Positions 20,433 to 32,978 of a stretch of DNA of 64,000 nt are shown here, one piece after another; within the stretch, counting starts at the first letter, position 1, and every line of letters begins with the position of its first letter. Below the pieces are notes generated by a model. The model did not search any database. It was not told the DNA's origin and saw only the letters and a list, made by a program, of their open reading frames with translations. The stretch spans positions 496,001-560,000 of the forward strand of contig CM020620.1 of the NCBI GenBank assembly GCA_009829735.1, given 5' to 3'. Source of the stretch: Pyropia yezoensis. Its lineage: Eukaryota; Rhodophyta; Bangiophyceae; Bangiales; Bangiaceae. Made by a program: the position numbers and the translations under genes.

Positions 20433-23400
20433 CTATTCGGACGAAGCCCAAGGATAGAACGCGTTGATGAAGTACCGCATCGCCAAGCGGTCCGCCAACG
20501 GAGCATCCCTCCTAGCGGGCTCAGCATGAACGCCCACGCGCCGAACCAAGTCTGCGAAGTCAGGGACCACGTGGACCACTCGCCGCACACACGCCACAGG
20601 CAGCGATCTCAAGCGAACGTCCCTGTCCCCGGCAAGAACGTTCCAAGCTAGTCTTGTGCACCCGCGGGCGACCAAGGGGCAGCTGACAACACCCGGGACG
20701 ACGACCATGTCCGCAATGACTGCGACATCCCCCTCGGGCCGACGGACAATAGCCCGCACCTCAGCAACCGATAAAGTCGAAGCATCATCAGGATTGGAGT
20801 ACAAGACAAAATCGTACCACGGCTTGCCACGGAATGAATGGGACGCGTACAGCAGCTGCTCAACCTTCCGGCCACACTCAAAAACAGCGACAAAGCTAAG
20901 GCGAGAGCAAGTGCGCACCTGAGCGTCTTCCGGCAGCTCGAGCGCTTCCGCAATACCCTCAAGACCCGGCCGCAGGGCAATCCCGGATAGAGGCACTTTC
21001 CGCAGGTGATAAGCGGAGACGGGCACGGTCGCGTCGGCATCATCTCCGCGGGGCGTTGCTGCAGCCTCATTGTCGGCAACATCCCCCCAGCTCTCGCCAT
21101 CGCCGTGGTCCCGCATGTCCCCTCCATCATCGCAGCCCGTCCCGTCGCTGTCGCCTTCATCATCACCATCGACCAGGAGCGCGGCTTCGTCCTCGTCATG
21201 GGCGGCAATGCGACGCAGAACAGTGCGGGCGCCCTGTGCCTGCACCACTAGCTGGCGAGTAAAGTCCGTCATGTCCTTGTTAGTACGCGCGTAGTACGGC
21301 TTGTCTTCCTTGTGGAGCCGCTCGTTGAGGCCCGCGTTCCCATTATTGATGTTCCCATGCATGCGTATGGCCCCCATAACATGGCACAATAGTCTGTGCA
21401 CCTTGGTGGATCGTTGATGACCCAATATAGGCGTCACGTAGAGCGTCACAAAGCGCTCGGCGCGGTCCGCGATGGTCTTGCCCACGTCGAGGGTGAGGGG
21501 CAGGGGGGATGTGGAGCACGTGTACCCAGTCATCTCCGCGTGGAGCACGGCGAACTCTGCAAACATGGCAGTGATGGCCTCATCAATCGGGGTCTGCTGC
21601 CACACAGCATGATAGGCCGCCCAGTCAAACTGCCTCCTTGCCGCGCCGCCCTCCAAGTTGTCGCTCTCATCTCCTTCCTCGGGCTGGTCGTCGAGGTTCA
21701 GCGCAGCCACGCGGGCCGCCAGATCGGGGACAGCGTCGTTAATGCCGTCTCCGACAGGCAGAGCTGTGCCATCTCGCTGGGCAGCGGGCGTGGGATGGTT
21801 CACGTCGTTGAGGACGTGCGGGCCCCCGCGAGTGCGCCATGCGCCGGCCACCAAGTGCGGCATCACGGACACGCCATCTCTCTGCTGCTTGCCGGTGAAT
21901 ACGGACTGGGACTCATCGTGCTTGATGAGGTACCTGTGCAGAGCCATGGAGGAGTTCATGGGGAAAAAACAGGGGCGGGCATTGGGCGGTGCTAGCGGAC
22001 AGCGAGGTCAAGTAAAGCAGCGATCGCGTGAGGCGCTGAAGCACGCGACACCATCCTCATCGATAGGAATCGCTGCACAGGCGGAGTCTGCACACCAACG
22101 GCACCGACGCAAACCACCTGCCACTCCACATGGACCAGGACAACGGCGGTAGTGGTCAAAGGCACGCGCGACGTCAAACAACGGCAGGGGAATAGGGGGC
22201 GACTGCATACGTACCCAGGTGCGGTCCTACATGCCTTGCTGCGGCGTCCAACGTGATCAAGTCGCAGGTTGCACACACGACGTGTTGCGGCGTCCGTACC
22301 GGCGAGCGGCAGGTCTCCATCACACATCTTCGGGAAGACCTCGACTAGCCACTGCACCAGATACCTCGTGACGCCTAGGTCGAGCACCTGAAACGCCATG
22401 AACCCATCAAAGCCAAGAAGACATCCAACAATGGAAGAACAGTCAAACCCCACCCTTCACCAGTCGTGCATACAAGTGCGCGCCCACAACAACGAGATAC
22501 GTCTGTGTTCCCACACGGTCAAACGTACGTGCAGTGCGTCAAAGCCGACCATCTTGTATAGCAAGTACGGCGACGTCGAGAGGCCATCCATTGCGGCTAA
22601 AGCCGGCACAAAGCCTGTCAAGCTGTCGGCGGCCTCCAGTGTCTCACACCGGGCTCGCTCGCGATCGTGCGACCTGTGCCCAGCCGTCTCTAACTGACGC
22701 TCGAGCGTCTCCACCACGTCACGCTCGGCAGCGTTGAGAGCTTCGGACGACCCTGCAACGTCCACATGCACGTCACACTGGGAGCAGGGTCGCTGGCACT
22801 TGCCCGCCTTCAAACACAAGACGGCGCGCTCCTCAGGTTGATCGCACACGTACAGCAACAGGCGCGGAAACGCCATCAGCCGCCGGCCATCCACGCAGAC
22901 CTCGGCACCAAACCGGCTCGCCGCCATCGCCGTCCGCATGCAAACGTACAAAACACGTTGCAATATGCCACAACGGCGCAATCTGGAGCGCTCCTGAGCA
23001 GCCGGCTCAACCTGGATGCGCACCATGGGTATGAAAGCGACGGTAAACCACTCAATCTCGCCCGACACGTCGTTGACGAGACGGACTCGGACGGGGTAAA
23101 GCTTGTGGGCTGAGGTGGAAGGAGAGCCAGCCAGAATTCAAGGACATACGCCAGGCATCAACAAACAATACGAGAGCAAACCAGTCAGACTCAGTCAGCA
23201 AAAAGAGGACCCTCTCCACGGTGTCAAGGAGCCAGCATCTGACACACACAAAGACGACTCCCATGCACACGAGACAAGTACAAAACTTACCGCCTGACCA
23301 TGAGACTCTGCAGCTGTCACTGTACATATGAAGACCCAGCACGAAGCTGGTGTTGCCATGAGCATCGACGACGTTGCGCTCGCAAAGGCGGAAAGCATCA

Positions 23401-24413
23401 CCGTCCATTGGGGTCTGTCGCATGTTGGTGGGAGGCGCCGGCCCACCCACCCCGCTCCACAGCCGTATACCCGCCCCTCCGCTGCGGAGCCTGGCCATTA
23501 CCACCTCGAGAACGGACCGGAAGTACACCTCGTACACCGTGCCCCCCTCGCGAATGCGAAGCTTCCTCCATCCAGCGACAAGCACCGCGTCAACAAGGTC
23601 ATCCCGCAGAGCATTTTTGAAGGACGAGAAGGTCGGGAAGACAGCCTGCAGGGAGAAGTTGTCGCTCGCCGCCATCGGATCGACATCGTCGCGCCTGTCC
23701 CACACCTCCAAAAAGTTGTAGAGATGCCGCTGCTCTCTCACTGACAGGCCCGCCCCACCGACGCCCAGAACAAACTTCTGCAGCGCACGCAGACGAGCAG
23801 TGTTAAATCGCCCGGTGCGGCTGTTCCTGCGGCGCTCCAGAATAGGGACAGCACGAGCAGCGTCGTCCAAAGCCTCGTATAAGCGGAATATACGGGTCGC
23901 CAGTGACTCATACGGGACGTCCACGTCCATGTCCCCCCCGTCTGTGTCGCGCTGGCTGGCATCAACCGCCTCCTGGCCGTCTCCTCGCAACGCGCCTGTC
24001 ATCTCCAGAAGGGGATACAGTTGGGCACGAATGGCGGCGTCGTAGGAGCCGGCTTCATCCGCCACAAGGGCGCCCAGACCAGCTGCCGGCCCGCCGTGGA
24101 CCGCTGCCTCGGCCTCTGGGGCCTCCGCCTCCCCATCTCCAGCCGCACCGCCATTGCCACCGCTTGCACTTGCCTCCGTGACGCAGAGTAGCCTCCGACG
24201 AGCGCGAGGTTGTGCAGAGATGCCGTCGAGCACGGCAGCTGCGTCGCCCTCATCCAGCGTTGCTTGCCTTGCTCTCTTCTTGCCCGGTATGCCACTTCCG
24301 TACGCTCGCCCGTGCGCAGATGTCTGGTGCCACACGAAGCCACCCTTGCTGAAGGTCTCAAAATCGCACACGGCGCAGACTAGCAGCCTGCCCCGCTTCT
24401 TGCCACTAGGCAT
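20433..24413 (-). CDS. Plavaka/CACTA-like transposase, four exons, intact
   Basis: Exons (minus strand) 24413-23291, 23109-22529, 22387-22215 and 21933-20433. All introns have GT-AG ends (GTAAGT or GTACGT donors) and matching phases, giving 1,125 codons with no stop. The N-terminus carries a C2H2 finger (C-x2-C-x12-H-x4-H, CAVCDFETF then WHQTSAH). The core has LGLHMYSDSCRVSWSGG, then HKLYPVRVRLVNDV, a CxxC pair in QRPCSQCDVHV, and GFDALH, similar in order to fungal Plavaka (CACTA/CMC DDE) transposases, where the Asp of YSD and of the D-LH motif are catalytic. An acidic linker precedes a conserved C-terminal block (RRVVHVVPDFADLVRR, YFINAFYPWA). A second, divergent copy at 61938-63931 shares exon structure. 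I could not find terminal repeats. The exact superfamily is inference from motif order. Confidence 0.75.
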
Positions 24414-25223
24414 GCCACCACCAGAGAAGGTCACTTTGTACAGGAAAGACAAATGAGCAGCAGCGTAGTAGATAACGGGACATGGCGAGTCGCAACGTCA
24501 GTGTCGGAGGCGTGTGTGGGGCGCTGGGAAGCGTCATGTACAAAGCGTAGGACTGGCTAGGCCCGCGCACATCCCACACACACACTGACGTCCAGCAGAA
24601 GTGGCGGGGCCCCACGGACCTTCGAGAGCATGGCCCGATTGGACCCCGAGCGCAAGACAGCCGCTGCGTCAATTGCAGCGTGTTGACGCAGACACGGGAA
24701 ACGCCGGCAAGCCGGCGCGGAGCACCCCTTTTCAAGAGCAGCTCCCAAGGTTGGTCTGTCGCAATCAAAAGGGGAATCAAATGAGCCACGCAAAGGCGCT
24801 GTTGCACGCCCCATCATCCCCCTGCGTCAGTGGTCCGGCTGCCGTGGCCACGGCAGCCCACGGTGATCGAAATGGTGTGTGGCTGACCCGCCATGAGAGC
24901 GACTGTGCCAGCGCTGGGGGGAAAGAGCGCGGCGCGACCACAGCCAGCCGCGACTGCAGCGGCCGAAATGTCCGCTCCTGCCCCCCCCCCCCCCTGCCAG
25001 CCCCACCTCCCACCCCCTCCCCCCTCTCGCAAGCTCCTTGCGCTCTTTCCAGGTCCGTACAGGTCGCCTACAGCGTGCATAGTCGTTGCCGTCCCTGCCA
25101 GTAGCTGCACGCCCCACTGGCTGGTCCTTGAATGGGAGGACGTGAGGGCCGGGAGCGCGGGCGTGGGGCAGGAAAAAGCGCGGCCACATCGTCGCACAGC
25201 CCGGTCGCAATCTCCCCAGCCCC

Positions 25224-25254
<31 letters not shown>

Positions 25255-26453
25255 CTGCCCCCAAGCTGCTCCGCACAGGTCCACGAAGGATGTCCCACAT
25301 GATCGGAGCTTTGGCCGGGTCTCGTAGAGCTCGTAGGCCTCGCTGGCTGGTCCGGTGCCGACGCCGACGGGTCTCATCGACGCCCATCGACGCCCGTCGA
25401 GCCCCTTCGAGGCGAAAGGTGTCCGTTAAGCCGGATAAATATTACTCTTGCTGACAGGGTCATTGTCCTCGAGGAAGAGTTAGACTTTCAGTTGACCAAT
25501 AGCAGTGCGGTAGCGTTCCAAATGGCGTGACTTGCCAATACTCAAGGCCTGGAATGAATCGGAGCGGCTGCGCCCACTACCCTTCCACGATCTGCCGAGG
25601 TCGATCGCAGCCGCCCCTCCGGAGTCGTCTTCGCAATCTGGTCGCTGTGAACTGGCGACTTCGGCGCTGCCCCGGACCTAGTGCTGGGACGTGTGTAGCG
25701 AGCAGCGCACTTGGTCTGCGGGCGGCCAGGGCTAGCCCTACAATGTCGAACTGTGGTGCACGGCTCGCAGCGTCCCGTGGCGCGCCGAGTGCGTTGCCTT
25801 CTGTGGCGGTACGCTGGCAACCCCAAGAGTGCGGCAGCTGGAGAGGCGCGGGGCGTGGGGACGGGCTTGTGGGGTGGTTAGCCCTCTGTATGCGGTTGCA
25901 GGAGAGTCTGGGAGCGGGGGGACGTGCTTGTGGGGTGGGAGGGCACGATTACTCGAGTGGCCAGGGTGTGCCGCACGTCATGCTGCCTGATGGTCGTGGC
26001 CCTGCGTTTGCGCCACAGGTGACTCAGCAGCTGCCACATGGACGAAGCGAGGGGTGTTCCAAGCGCCGTACTGACGATACATAGCCGTCCATTCTTCGGC
26101 TGCGTCCTGTCAACGTCCTAGTTTGCGCTGCCTGCTACCAGTTCTTGTCACATCTGCGGCCATGTCCCCCCCCCGACAGGCCCGTGTGCGACTACGGGTC
26201 CTCGTGGAAGGTGAGTCATGGCGTGGTCTTTGGTACAAAAGGTGGGTGGTGTTGTTCATTGGCCTTGGCGGCTTTCGTGGCCGTGCGTGAGAAGTATCGC
26301 TGACCACACTGCGGGTGGGTCTTCATCGTGGCCTGCTTGTCCTCTCGTCTCAACTCCTCCCCCACCCCCCCCCCCCCCGCCCCCTGTTCCCTGCCCTCTT
26401 CATCCTCCTTTCCTTGTCTTCTCCTGGGCGCCCCGTTCCATCTAACTGTGGAC
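24414..26453. other. Intergenic, no supported gene
   Basis: Holds a poly(C) tract at about 25227-25252 and a short TCGATGGG-motif patch near 25376-25420 followed by an AT-rich GGATAAATATTACTC word and a CCAAT word near 25496. No convincing ORF. Confidence 0.5.
25370..25420. repeat. TCGATGGG-motif repeat, short copy D
   Basis: Repeats of CATCGACGCC, CCCATCGACGCC, CCCGTCGAGCC and CCTTCGAGG in about 50 bases. Motif spacing resembles copies A and B but the flanks are not clearly shared. Confidence 0.45.
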
Positions 26454-29389
26454 ATGCCTGCTCGGCGCCCCCTCCAACTTGTCAACGATCTGCCTTTCTC
26501 CCAGCCCGAGCTCGAGCGTGAAGGGGAGGCGGAGGCTGCCGCGGTCCTGGCGGCGATGCCGCGCGGACAGGCACAGCTGCGCTGGGCGACACCCACCAGC
26601 GAGACGAACGTGTCGTCTGACCTGGAGCCGCCTCCCGCGTCACCTGCTGTCAGCGCTGCGCGACCGCCCCGCTTGGCTGGCCCTGCGCCGGCAAGTGGCG
26701 CGCGTGGGCTCGTGCTGCCCCCCCGTCGAGCTGGTACGCAGGCAGCTGGGGCTTTGACGCCCCCCTACCGAGTTGGGGCGTTGGCAGCAGCTGGCGTTGT
26801 GACACGCCCCGGCTAAGCGGGGGCGGCGGCAACTGCCGTCGTACCGCCCCCCCTCAGAGCTGGTGGACCGGCTACTGGCACACTGGCGTCCCACCGTCGA
26901 GCTAAGGCGGCGCCCGCTCGGGTCTGCAAGCCTACACGGCGGGCAGGAGGGCCGTCTACAGCCGGAAGCCGCACGCTTGGTGCTGCGACGGCCTTGCCGA
27001 AGGGGGGCGCCGCGGCAGGCGCCTTCACACCGACGGCTTCGAGGCCGAGGCAGGGCGCGGCTGGGAGTGTGCCGGCGTCGCCTCGAACACCTGCCGGCAA
27101 AACGGGAGATCTTATGTCCTCCGGCGTGTCTCCCGTGGCTATTACGGACGCAGCCCTCAGTGGCGGGCACGAGACGGCAGCTTCGGTGCCGGTGACACCG
27201 GCGGCGCCGGTGGCACCGCGTGGTCCGCCATCGTCGCCTTTGGGGGCACACCGACCTTCATTGTTCAAAGCTCCTGCTCGGGCACGTCTCTCTGCCGTTG
27301 CTCTTCCACCTCGAGCGCTCTCCTTTGTGCTACCGGAGCTGACTGACAAAGACCCAGCCGGGGAGAAGTCCCTGACGCCGTCGGTGGCCCCTGCGCCGCC
27401 CAAGGCTCAGAGGGGCATCCGCAAGGCGACCAAGCCACGCGCCAAGCGCGGCGGAAAAAAAGCTGCACTTGCTGCCGCTGCAGCTCGCCCGGTTGGCGCG
27501 CCTGACGCGGTTGCTGCTGCGACCCCAACTGCGGCCTCTCAAACTGGGTGGACACCCATAGCAGATCCGCCCCCTGTGCATCCAGTTGGCGAGCGGCCGG
27601 CTCCTTCCGCAGTCACTGTCGCCACCATGACGAAGGTCTTCGCGGAGGGTCTGCGGCCTGTGTGCGCCCACTTGGCGGGGCTCAGCCAAAAGCTTGCTGA
27701 GGTGCACACCTCGGTCAACCGGCTGTCCACCAACCTGCACAACCAGGGTGTTGGAAACGAGCGCACGGCCCAAGCCGTGGTGCAGCTGCAGGGCGCCGTG
27801 AAGGGCGTCTGTGATGGGGTCGTCAGCTATGCCAAGCAGGAGCCTGTCGCTCCTAGCCTCCGCGGCAGCACTGCTATGCTGGACAACTGCAACGACCAAC
27901 TCGAGCTCGCCCGCATTAACGAGTTGGAGGTCGGGAAAGTGCGCGACGTTGCTAAGAAGGCGATGATCCAGGAGATGCTGGGGTCGAAGGAGAGCTACAA
28001 GGCGATGCCCAGCCGTGCGCGCGCGGTCGGGATCTTGCACGAGGCTTGTGAGACCGTACGAGGTGCGAACCCGGCCGAGGCCGATGACTACTTGAACAGC
28101 CATCGTGTCTTCTTGACGACGGCCGGTACCCCGACAGAGAAGGGGATTCGCGTGAGCCAGAAGCTGTACCGTATCAGCAGCCATGTCGTCGAGGCTCTGC
28201 AGAAGGTGGCAATGATTGCGTACTTCAAGTCTTTGGGCGAGAGCGTCGAGACGATGACGCCCGAGACCGCCGAAGCGTGGCTGTGGAACAACAAGTACGC
28301 GCAATCCGACACCGCTGACCCAGCTATCAACGCCGCGCTGACGGCCATGTTTCGGCGCAACGGCCATCACGCTCGTGTGGTCAAGCCCAAGCAGGTGGGG
28401 GACAGTGTGTACGTTGACGCGACAACCGGGCACGTTGGCCTCATCACGCATTGGGCACGCGGCGTCTTTGAGAAGGTGGCTGGGGTCCGCAAGTCGCGGC
28501 GTAGTGGGAACGATGACGGGGCTTACGACGGCTGGCGAGCGGAGGTGCGGAACGTGAGTGGGTTTCTGCCGTGGGACGGGAAGGTGCATGGAGGTCTCCG
28601 ACTTTGCGACGGGACAGACAAGCACCGTGCCATGAACGTCGCCGATGACGGCACGTATGTCATCGACTGCTCAGATGAGGATGAGCTGCCTGGGGAGTCC
28701 GCCGGCTCATCCGGGCAGCCCGTGGAGAGCAGCCATGACCTGGTGCCCGGCTATGTCCTTGAGAGCAACGGTGTTCGTGTTCATGACGGTCTTCTTGGTG
28801 AAGATGTTTTTGCAGGTGAGGAGGGTGCTGACGGTTTTGAGGGCGTTGAGGGTGAGGAGGGTGCTGACGGCTGGGAGGAAGGGGATGAGGAATGTGCTGA
28901 TGGCTGGGAAGGCGCTGAAGATGGGGGGGTGCTGACTGCGGGGAGAGTGTTGAGGATGGGGAGGGTGTCGACCCTGCGGAAGACCGTGCTGCTGGTGCGG
29001 CAGGCATGTCTCCTGCTGATGCGGAAGGCACACCCGCACGGGAAGACGTTGGAGCTGCCGCTGGTGCTCGTGTTGCCAAGGGTACCGTCCCCGAGGATTC
29101 TTTCCGAGCGGCTGTGGCCAGCACTGATGCAGTGGCCGGCACTGCCGCTGTGGATGCTGCCACCCCTGCTGTCGGGGAAGCTGACGCTGCGGCTGGCGTA
29201 CGCGCTGCAGCTGGGGTTGGCGCTGCGGCTGGCGCTGTTGCTGCGGCTGGCGCTGCTGCTGCGGCTGGCGCTGCGTCTGTTGACGTAGTTGACGGTGGTG
29301 AGCTTGGCGCCCCGCCTCCTGACCTCCTGCCGGAGAGCTTGGCTTATCCGGGCGGGTTTGCCGACTACCTGGAAGAGGTGCCGCTTTGA
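26454..29389 (+). CDS. Unknown protein gene, broken by one stop and one frameshift
   Basis: An ATG at 26454 (MPARRPLQLVNDLPFSQPEL) opens a frame that is coherent to about 28925 apart from one TAA at 26814. At a seven-G run (about 28922-28928) the acidic sequence GWEGAEDGG continues meaningfully only in another frame (ADCGESVEDGEGVDPAEDRA) and ends at 29389 with YPGGFADYLEEVPL. In order: a Pro/Ala-rich N-terminus, a basic patch (KATKPRAKRGGKK), a helical middle (HLAGLSQKLAEVHTSVNRLS), a globular non-repetitive part of about 300 residues, an acidic GADGWEEGDEE region and an Ala-rich tail. I do not recognise the family. It may be a host gene with assembly indels, a young pseudogene, or an ORF belonging to a mobile element next to the transposase. 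The TAA could also lie in a small unrecognised intron. Confidence 0.55.
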
Positions 29390-30041
29390 CTGGGCAAAAG
29401 GACGTGGGGTGGGTGGGGGGGAAGGTGTGCTCGTCGCGATGAGGTTGCGTTCGCGAGGTTGCTCTCCGGCGGGGCGGGGGAGGTGGGCTCGGCAGCTTCT
29501 GGCCCAGTTGACGTTGGCGCTTGTGTATGGAGCTTGGACTGGTGGTGTCTGCTGCCGCGGTTGTGTGCTTCCGGCGGGGTAGGACGGAGGGGCCGCGATT
29601 GGTCACCACCGTGTTGGGGACGTTGTTTGCCGTGGGGAGAGGGAGCGGCAAGGGTGTGGCAGCGTTGGAAACGCTGCTTGACGCCGGGAGGGGCGAGGGG
29701 GGAGGGGCTCTTTGGGGCGTGGTGTCTTGGGTGGTATTGGCGGCAATGGGCGCCAGCTGTGAGTCTCGGGGGGGGAGGGGGGGAGGGTCGACGGAGGTTA
29801 CCGACGTGGAGGGCTGCCCAGGAGGGAAGAGGGTGGTGAGGATGAGGCGGAACATGGTCAGCGAACGTCACTCGTTGTCGTTTTGTCGTAGCGCCGCGGC
29901 ACCTCGTCGCCGCCAGTGACACCAGTGCGACATTGGCGGCGCACCTGTTGCGGCCTAGTGTCCTTCGACCTCCATGAACAGTCCTCCAGCCCTAGAGGCT
30001 GCCCCCCGCGGGCGGGTGCAACCGGGCTGGGAGGGGTGAAC
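29390..30041. other. Intergenic, no supported gene
   Basis: G-rich on the plus strand after the gene upstream. No motif-bearing ORF seen. Confidence 0.5.
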
Positions 30042-30106
30042 AGCGTCGCCAGGTGTGGAAATATTGTCACCCGGTGTGGAGAATAGCGTCGCCTGGCGTG
30101 GAAAAT
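30042..30106 (+). repeat. Three tandem 21-22-bp units
   Basis: Units AGCGTCGCCAGGTGTGGAAA, ATTGTCACCCGGTGTGGAGA and AGCGTCGCCTGGCGTGGAAA, each closed by one or two further A/T bases. They lie next to TCGATGGG repeat copy B. Confidence 0.75.
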
Positions 30107-30159
30107 AGATCCCACGTCGGCACAACAGCGCGGGTCTCCTGAGAGGTCGCGAGTCCAGG

Positions 30160-30440
30160 GACGTGCATGCGAGACTGTAAAGGCCTGACCGTCGATGGGG
30201 AACCCCATCGAAGCCCCTCGAGCAGGCTCCCATCGAATTGCCCTCGAAGGCCCATCGAAAGTCGCCTTCGATGGGCCTTTAGACGCCCGTCGAAGCCCGT
30301 CGAGTTCCCGTCGAAAGTGGAGGCTCGATGGGCTTTGAGTGGGAGCTGACGATGCCAAATATCGGCCACTGGACCAATCAAACCCACACTGCACGACCTG
30401 TGCACGTCCACACGGGACGCACAATACATAGCACTACTGT
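30160..30440 (-). repeat. TCGATGGG-motif repeat, copy B (inverted to A)
   Basis: Read on the minus strand it shows, in the same order as copy A, a TATGTATTG word, GCGTCCCGT, GGACGTGCAC, GTCGTG, ATCGTCAGCTCCCACTCAAA, then a run of CCCATCGA/TCGATGGG words including the near-perfect hairpin CCCATCGAAGG / CTTTCGATGGG at about 30257-30281. A CCAAT word (GGACCAATC) lies at about 30372. Confidence 0.65.
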
Positions 30441-31697
30441 ATCCCTGCAGGGGCACAGGCTGTGCCCGAGTCCGTTCACGTGAGGTTTCTTCCCCCTTCC
30501 ACCCCCCCCGGCCCTCCCGAGCAGGTTGCCAAACTCCCCTTGAACCGCTGGGCCGGCTCAAGGTGTCACCACCCCCCCCCCCTCCCGCCTCCGGCCTCCC
30601 CCAGACAGGCGGGGTGCTCGCTGCTGCCTGCCCGCCCCTCCCCTCCCCCCCAAAACACCCCCAATGGGCGACTGACAAGGGTGTGCCAGCGGGGACCGCG
30701 TGCGGCTACCAACGGGGAATAGCCAAACAGGCAACCTATGTACGCTCCGCTCCGCCGCGGTCCGCCCCACGCGAGCGTGCGGCCATCCTTTCAACTCGAG
30801 GGGTGGGGGTCCCGAGAAACCTTGCCCCCTCCCCGCCCCCCCCCCCCCCCCCCCCCCCCCCCTCTCTCTTGCTGCTCTCGCCGTTTGGTCGGGTAGGTAT
30901 GTACTAGGTATCATCATGATATGATACCGCGCGCCGGCCGGGGCGGTCTCGGAGGTCACGCACGCACACCACCACAGGTGCAAAAAAGAAGAAGAAAAGA
31001 ATCAAAAAGAAAGAAAAGGAAAGAAAGAAGGAGCAACGCTGCCACACACAGCGCGACCCACCCGCCGCGCGGTGCGCGGCACCGCTGCTGCGCCAGCGGA
31101 AAGAAGGTGACCGCGGGTGGTTGTTTGGGTGGTGGGGGGGGGGGGGGGGGCACACCACGCACACGCACACCCCCCCCCGCCCCCCCCCCCCCCCCTCCCC
31201 CCCGGCCAGTTCAGTGTTCACCGTGCGTGGCAGCCACAGCCAGCAATGAATGTCCGCGCCACGGTGGTGCCGCCCGCCGCCCGCCGCCACCTCGACCGCC
31301 GCAGGCGGTGTGGAGGAAAGGGGGGAGAGCAGGGACGACGGTGGAGGCAAGGGTCGGTCGGTCGGGGGGGGGGTGCCGCCCTCCCCACCAGCGAGCGTCA
31401 CGCGGCGGTTGGCAGTTGCTCCGTTCCCCGCCCGCCCCGGCCCCCCCCCCCCCCCCCCACTTCAAGAACCCGCCGCCGCCGCCGCCGTCGCTCTGGTCGC
31501 GGTGGCAGCACCGCCCCCAAGCCCCCCCCCCCTTGCCAGTGACTGACCATCGTATACGGCGGCGTGTGGGGCACACCCCCCACCTCCTTCAACCCCCCCC
31601 CCTCCCCCCCCCCCGCCCTACTCCTTTGCCGCCCTGTGCGCCCCCCTGCATCCGTGCCCTCCCCCCCGTCGCTGGGTGCCGCCGCCGCCGCCGCCGC

Positions 31698-31728
<31 letters not shown>

Positions 31729-32978
31729 ACCACCGTCGGCCGCGCCGTGCCCGCCCCGCCCGCTGCCTGCCACTTCCCCCCCGACTGGGCCGCCACGGCC
31801 CTGCTGTCCCCACCGCCTCCGCCGCCGCGCCCCCGTCGGTGCGCCTTGACACACCGCCCGCCCAGCGGGCGGCCGCGTCCCCCAACCCCCCCCCTTTCCC
31901 TTCCGTCCCCCTCCCCCCCCGCCCGCCCGCCGCGGCCGCGCCACGTAGTCACCGCCAGCCGCCGGCCGCCCCCGCACCGCCCCCCCCTTGGCCGACGCGT
32001 CCCCCCATCACCCCTACGGCACACTGCACCCCCACCCCCCCCCCGGCCCCCCCTTCCTTTTCCTTCCGGCACCCCGCTCCTCCTCCTCCTTCGTCTCTGT
32101 CCCTCTTCCTCGCCACGCCGCGGGCGCTACGGGCACGCCGTCCCCCGCCCCTCCCCCCCTCCCCCCCCTGCCGCCGCGCCCCCGCTGCTCCCCCCGCCGC
32201 CGCCGCCACGTGCGGAGGCACTCACCACCTCCCACGTCACCCGCGGGGGTGGAGGTCTGACCCGCCCCGGTTCACCCCCCCGCCCCGCCCCGCCCCGCCC
32301 CGCCACGCCCCGCCCCGTCTTCATCGTCCTCCCCTCCCACGCCCCCGTGCGCTCGTGCGTCGCTGCAGGCGGAGGGGGGGGGAGGGGGAGAGAGGGGGGG
32401 GGGGAGGGGGAGAGAGGGGGGGGGGGAGGGGGTGCCTGCCGAGTGTCGCCACCCCGCGCGAGCGGCCGGCCGTCCACCTCGCGCCGCGGAGGGCGCGGGC
32501 GGGGGGGGGGGGGGTGTGGGGGGGGCGTCGCCACTGCGGCGCTGTTGTAGGGGCGGCTGTCGTCGACCCATTCCCGCACTACCTCCCTTTCCTTCCCCCC
32601 CCCCCTCCCCCCTCCCCTCCCTCTCCTCCCCCTCTCCAAGGCTCTCTCTCTCTCTCTCCCTCTTGCTAGGGTTGCCACCCACGCGCAGGGGCGGTGCCTC
32701 CTCCGGACGCTCCTCTTTCTTTTGTGTCTCCTCCCCGCTTCTTCCCCCTGTAGTCCACGACAGGCGAGTCCTTGTACCGCCAGCAACACCACTCTACCCC
32801 CCCCTCCCCCCCCCCCCCCCCCCGCGCGTCCCTCCCCCTCCTTCCCCCCCCCATCCGCCACTGCCTCCCAGCACCCGTCTACGTGCGGGGCGGCGGAGAC
32901 ACCCCCGGCCGCGTGTGGGTGCTGGCGTCCCGCCGGGACACCCCCCCCTCCGTCACGGCAGCGACCGACGGCGGGAGC
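30441..32978. other. Intergenic, long C-rich stretch, no supported gene
   Basis: Several poly(C) runs (about 30838-30861, 31175-31203, 31440-31460) and a GCC microsatellite (about 31678-31735). Frames of several hundred codons exist on both strands but encode only Pro/Arg/Ala/Gly low-complexity text. The C-rich bias continues to the start of the metallopeptidase-like gene. Confidence 0.55.

Noticed and set aside
30921..32669. Plus-strand ORF of 582 codons
   Set aside because: Encodes mostly poly-Pro and poly-Arg from C-runs; no domain, and frame changes at homopolymers would be needed.
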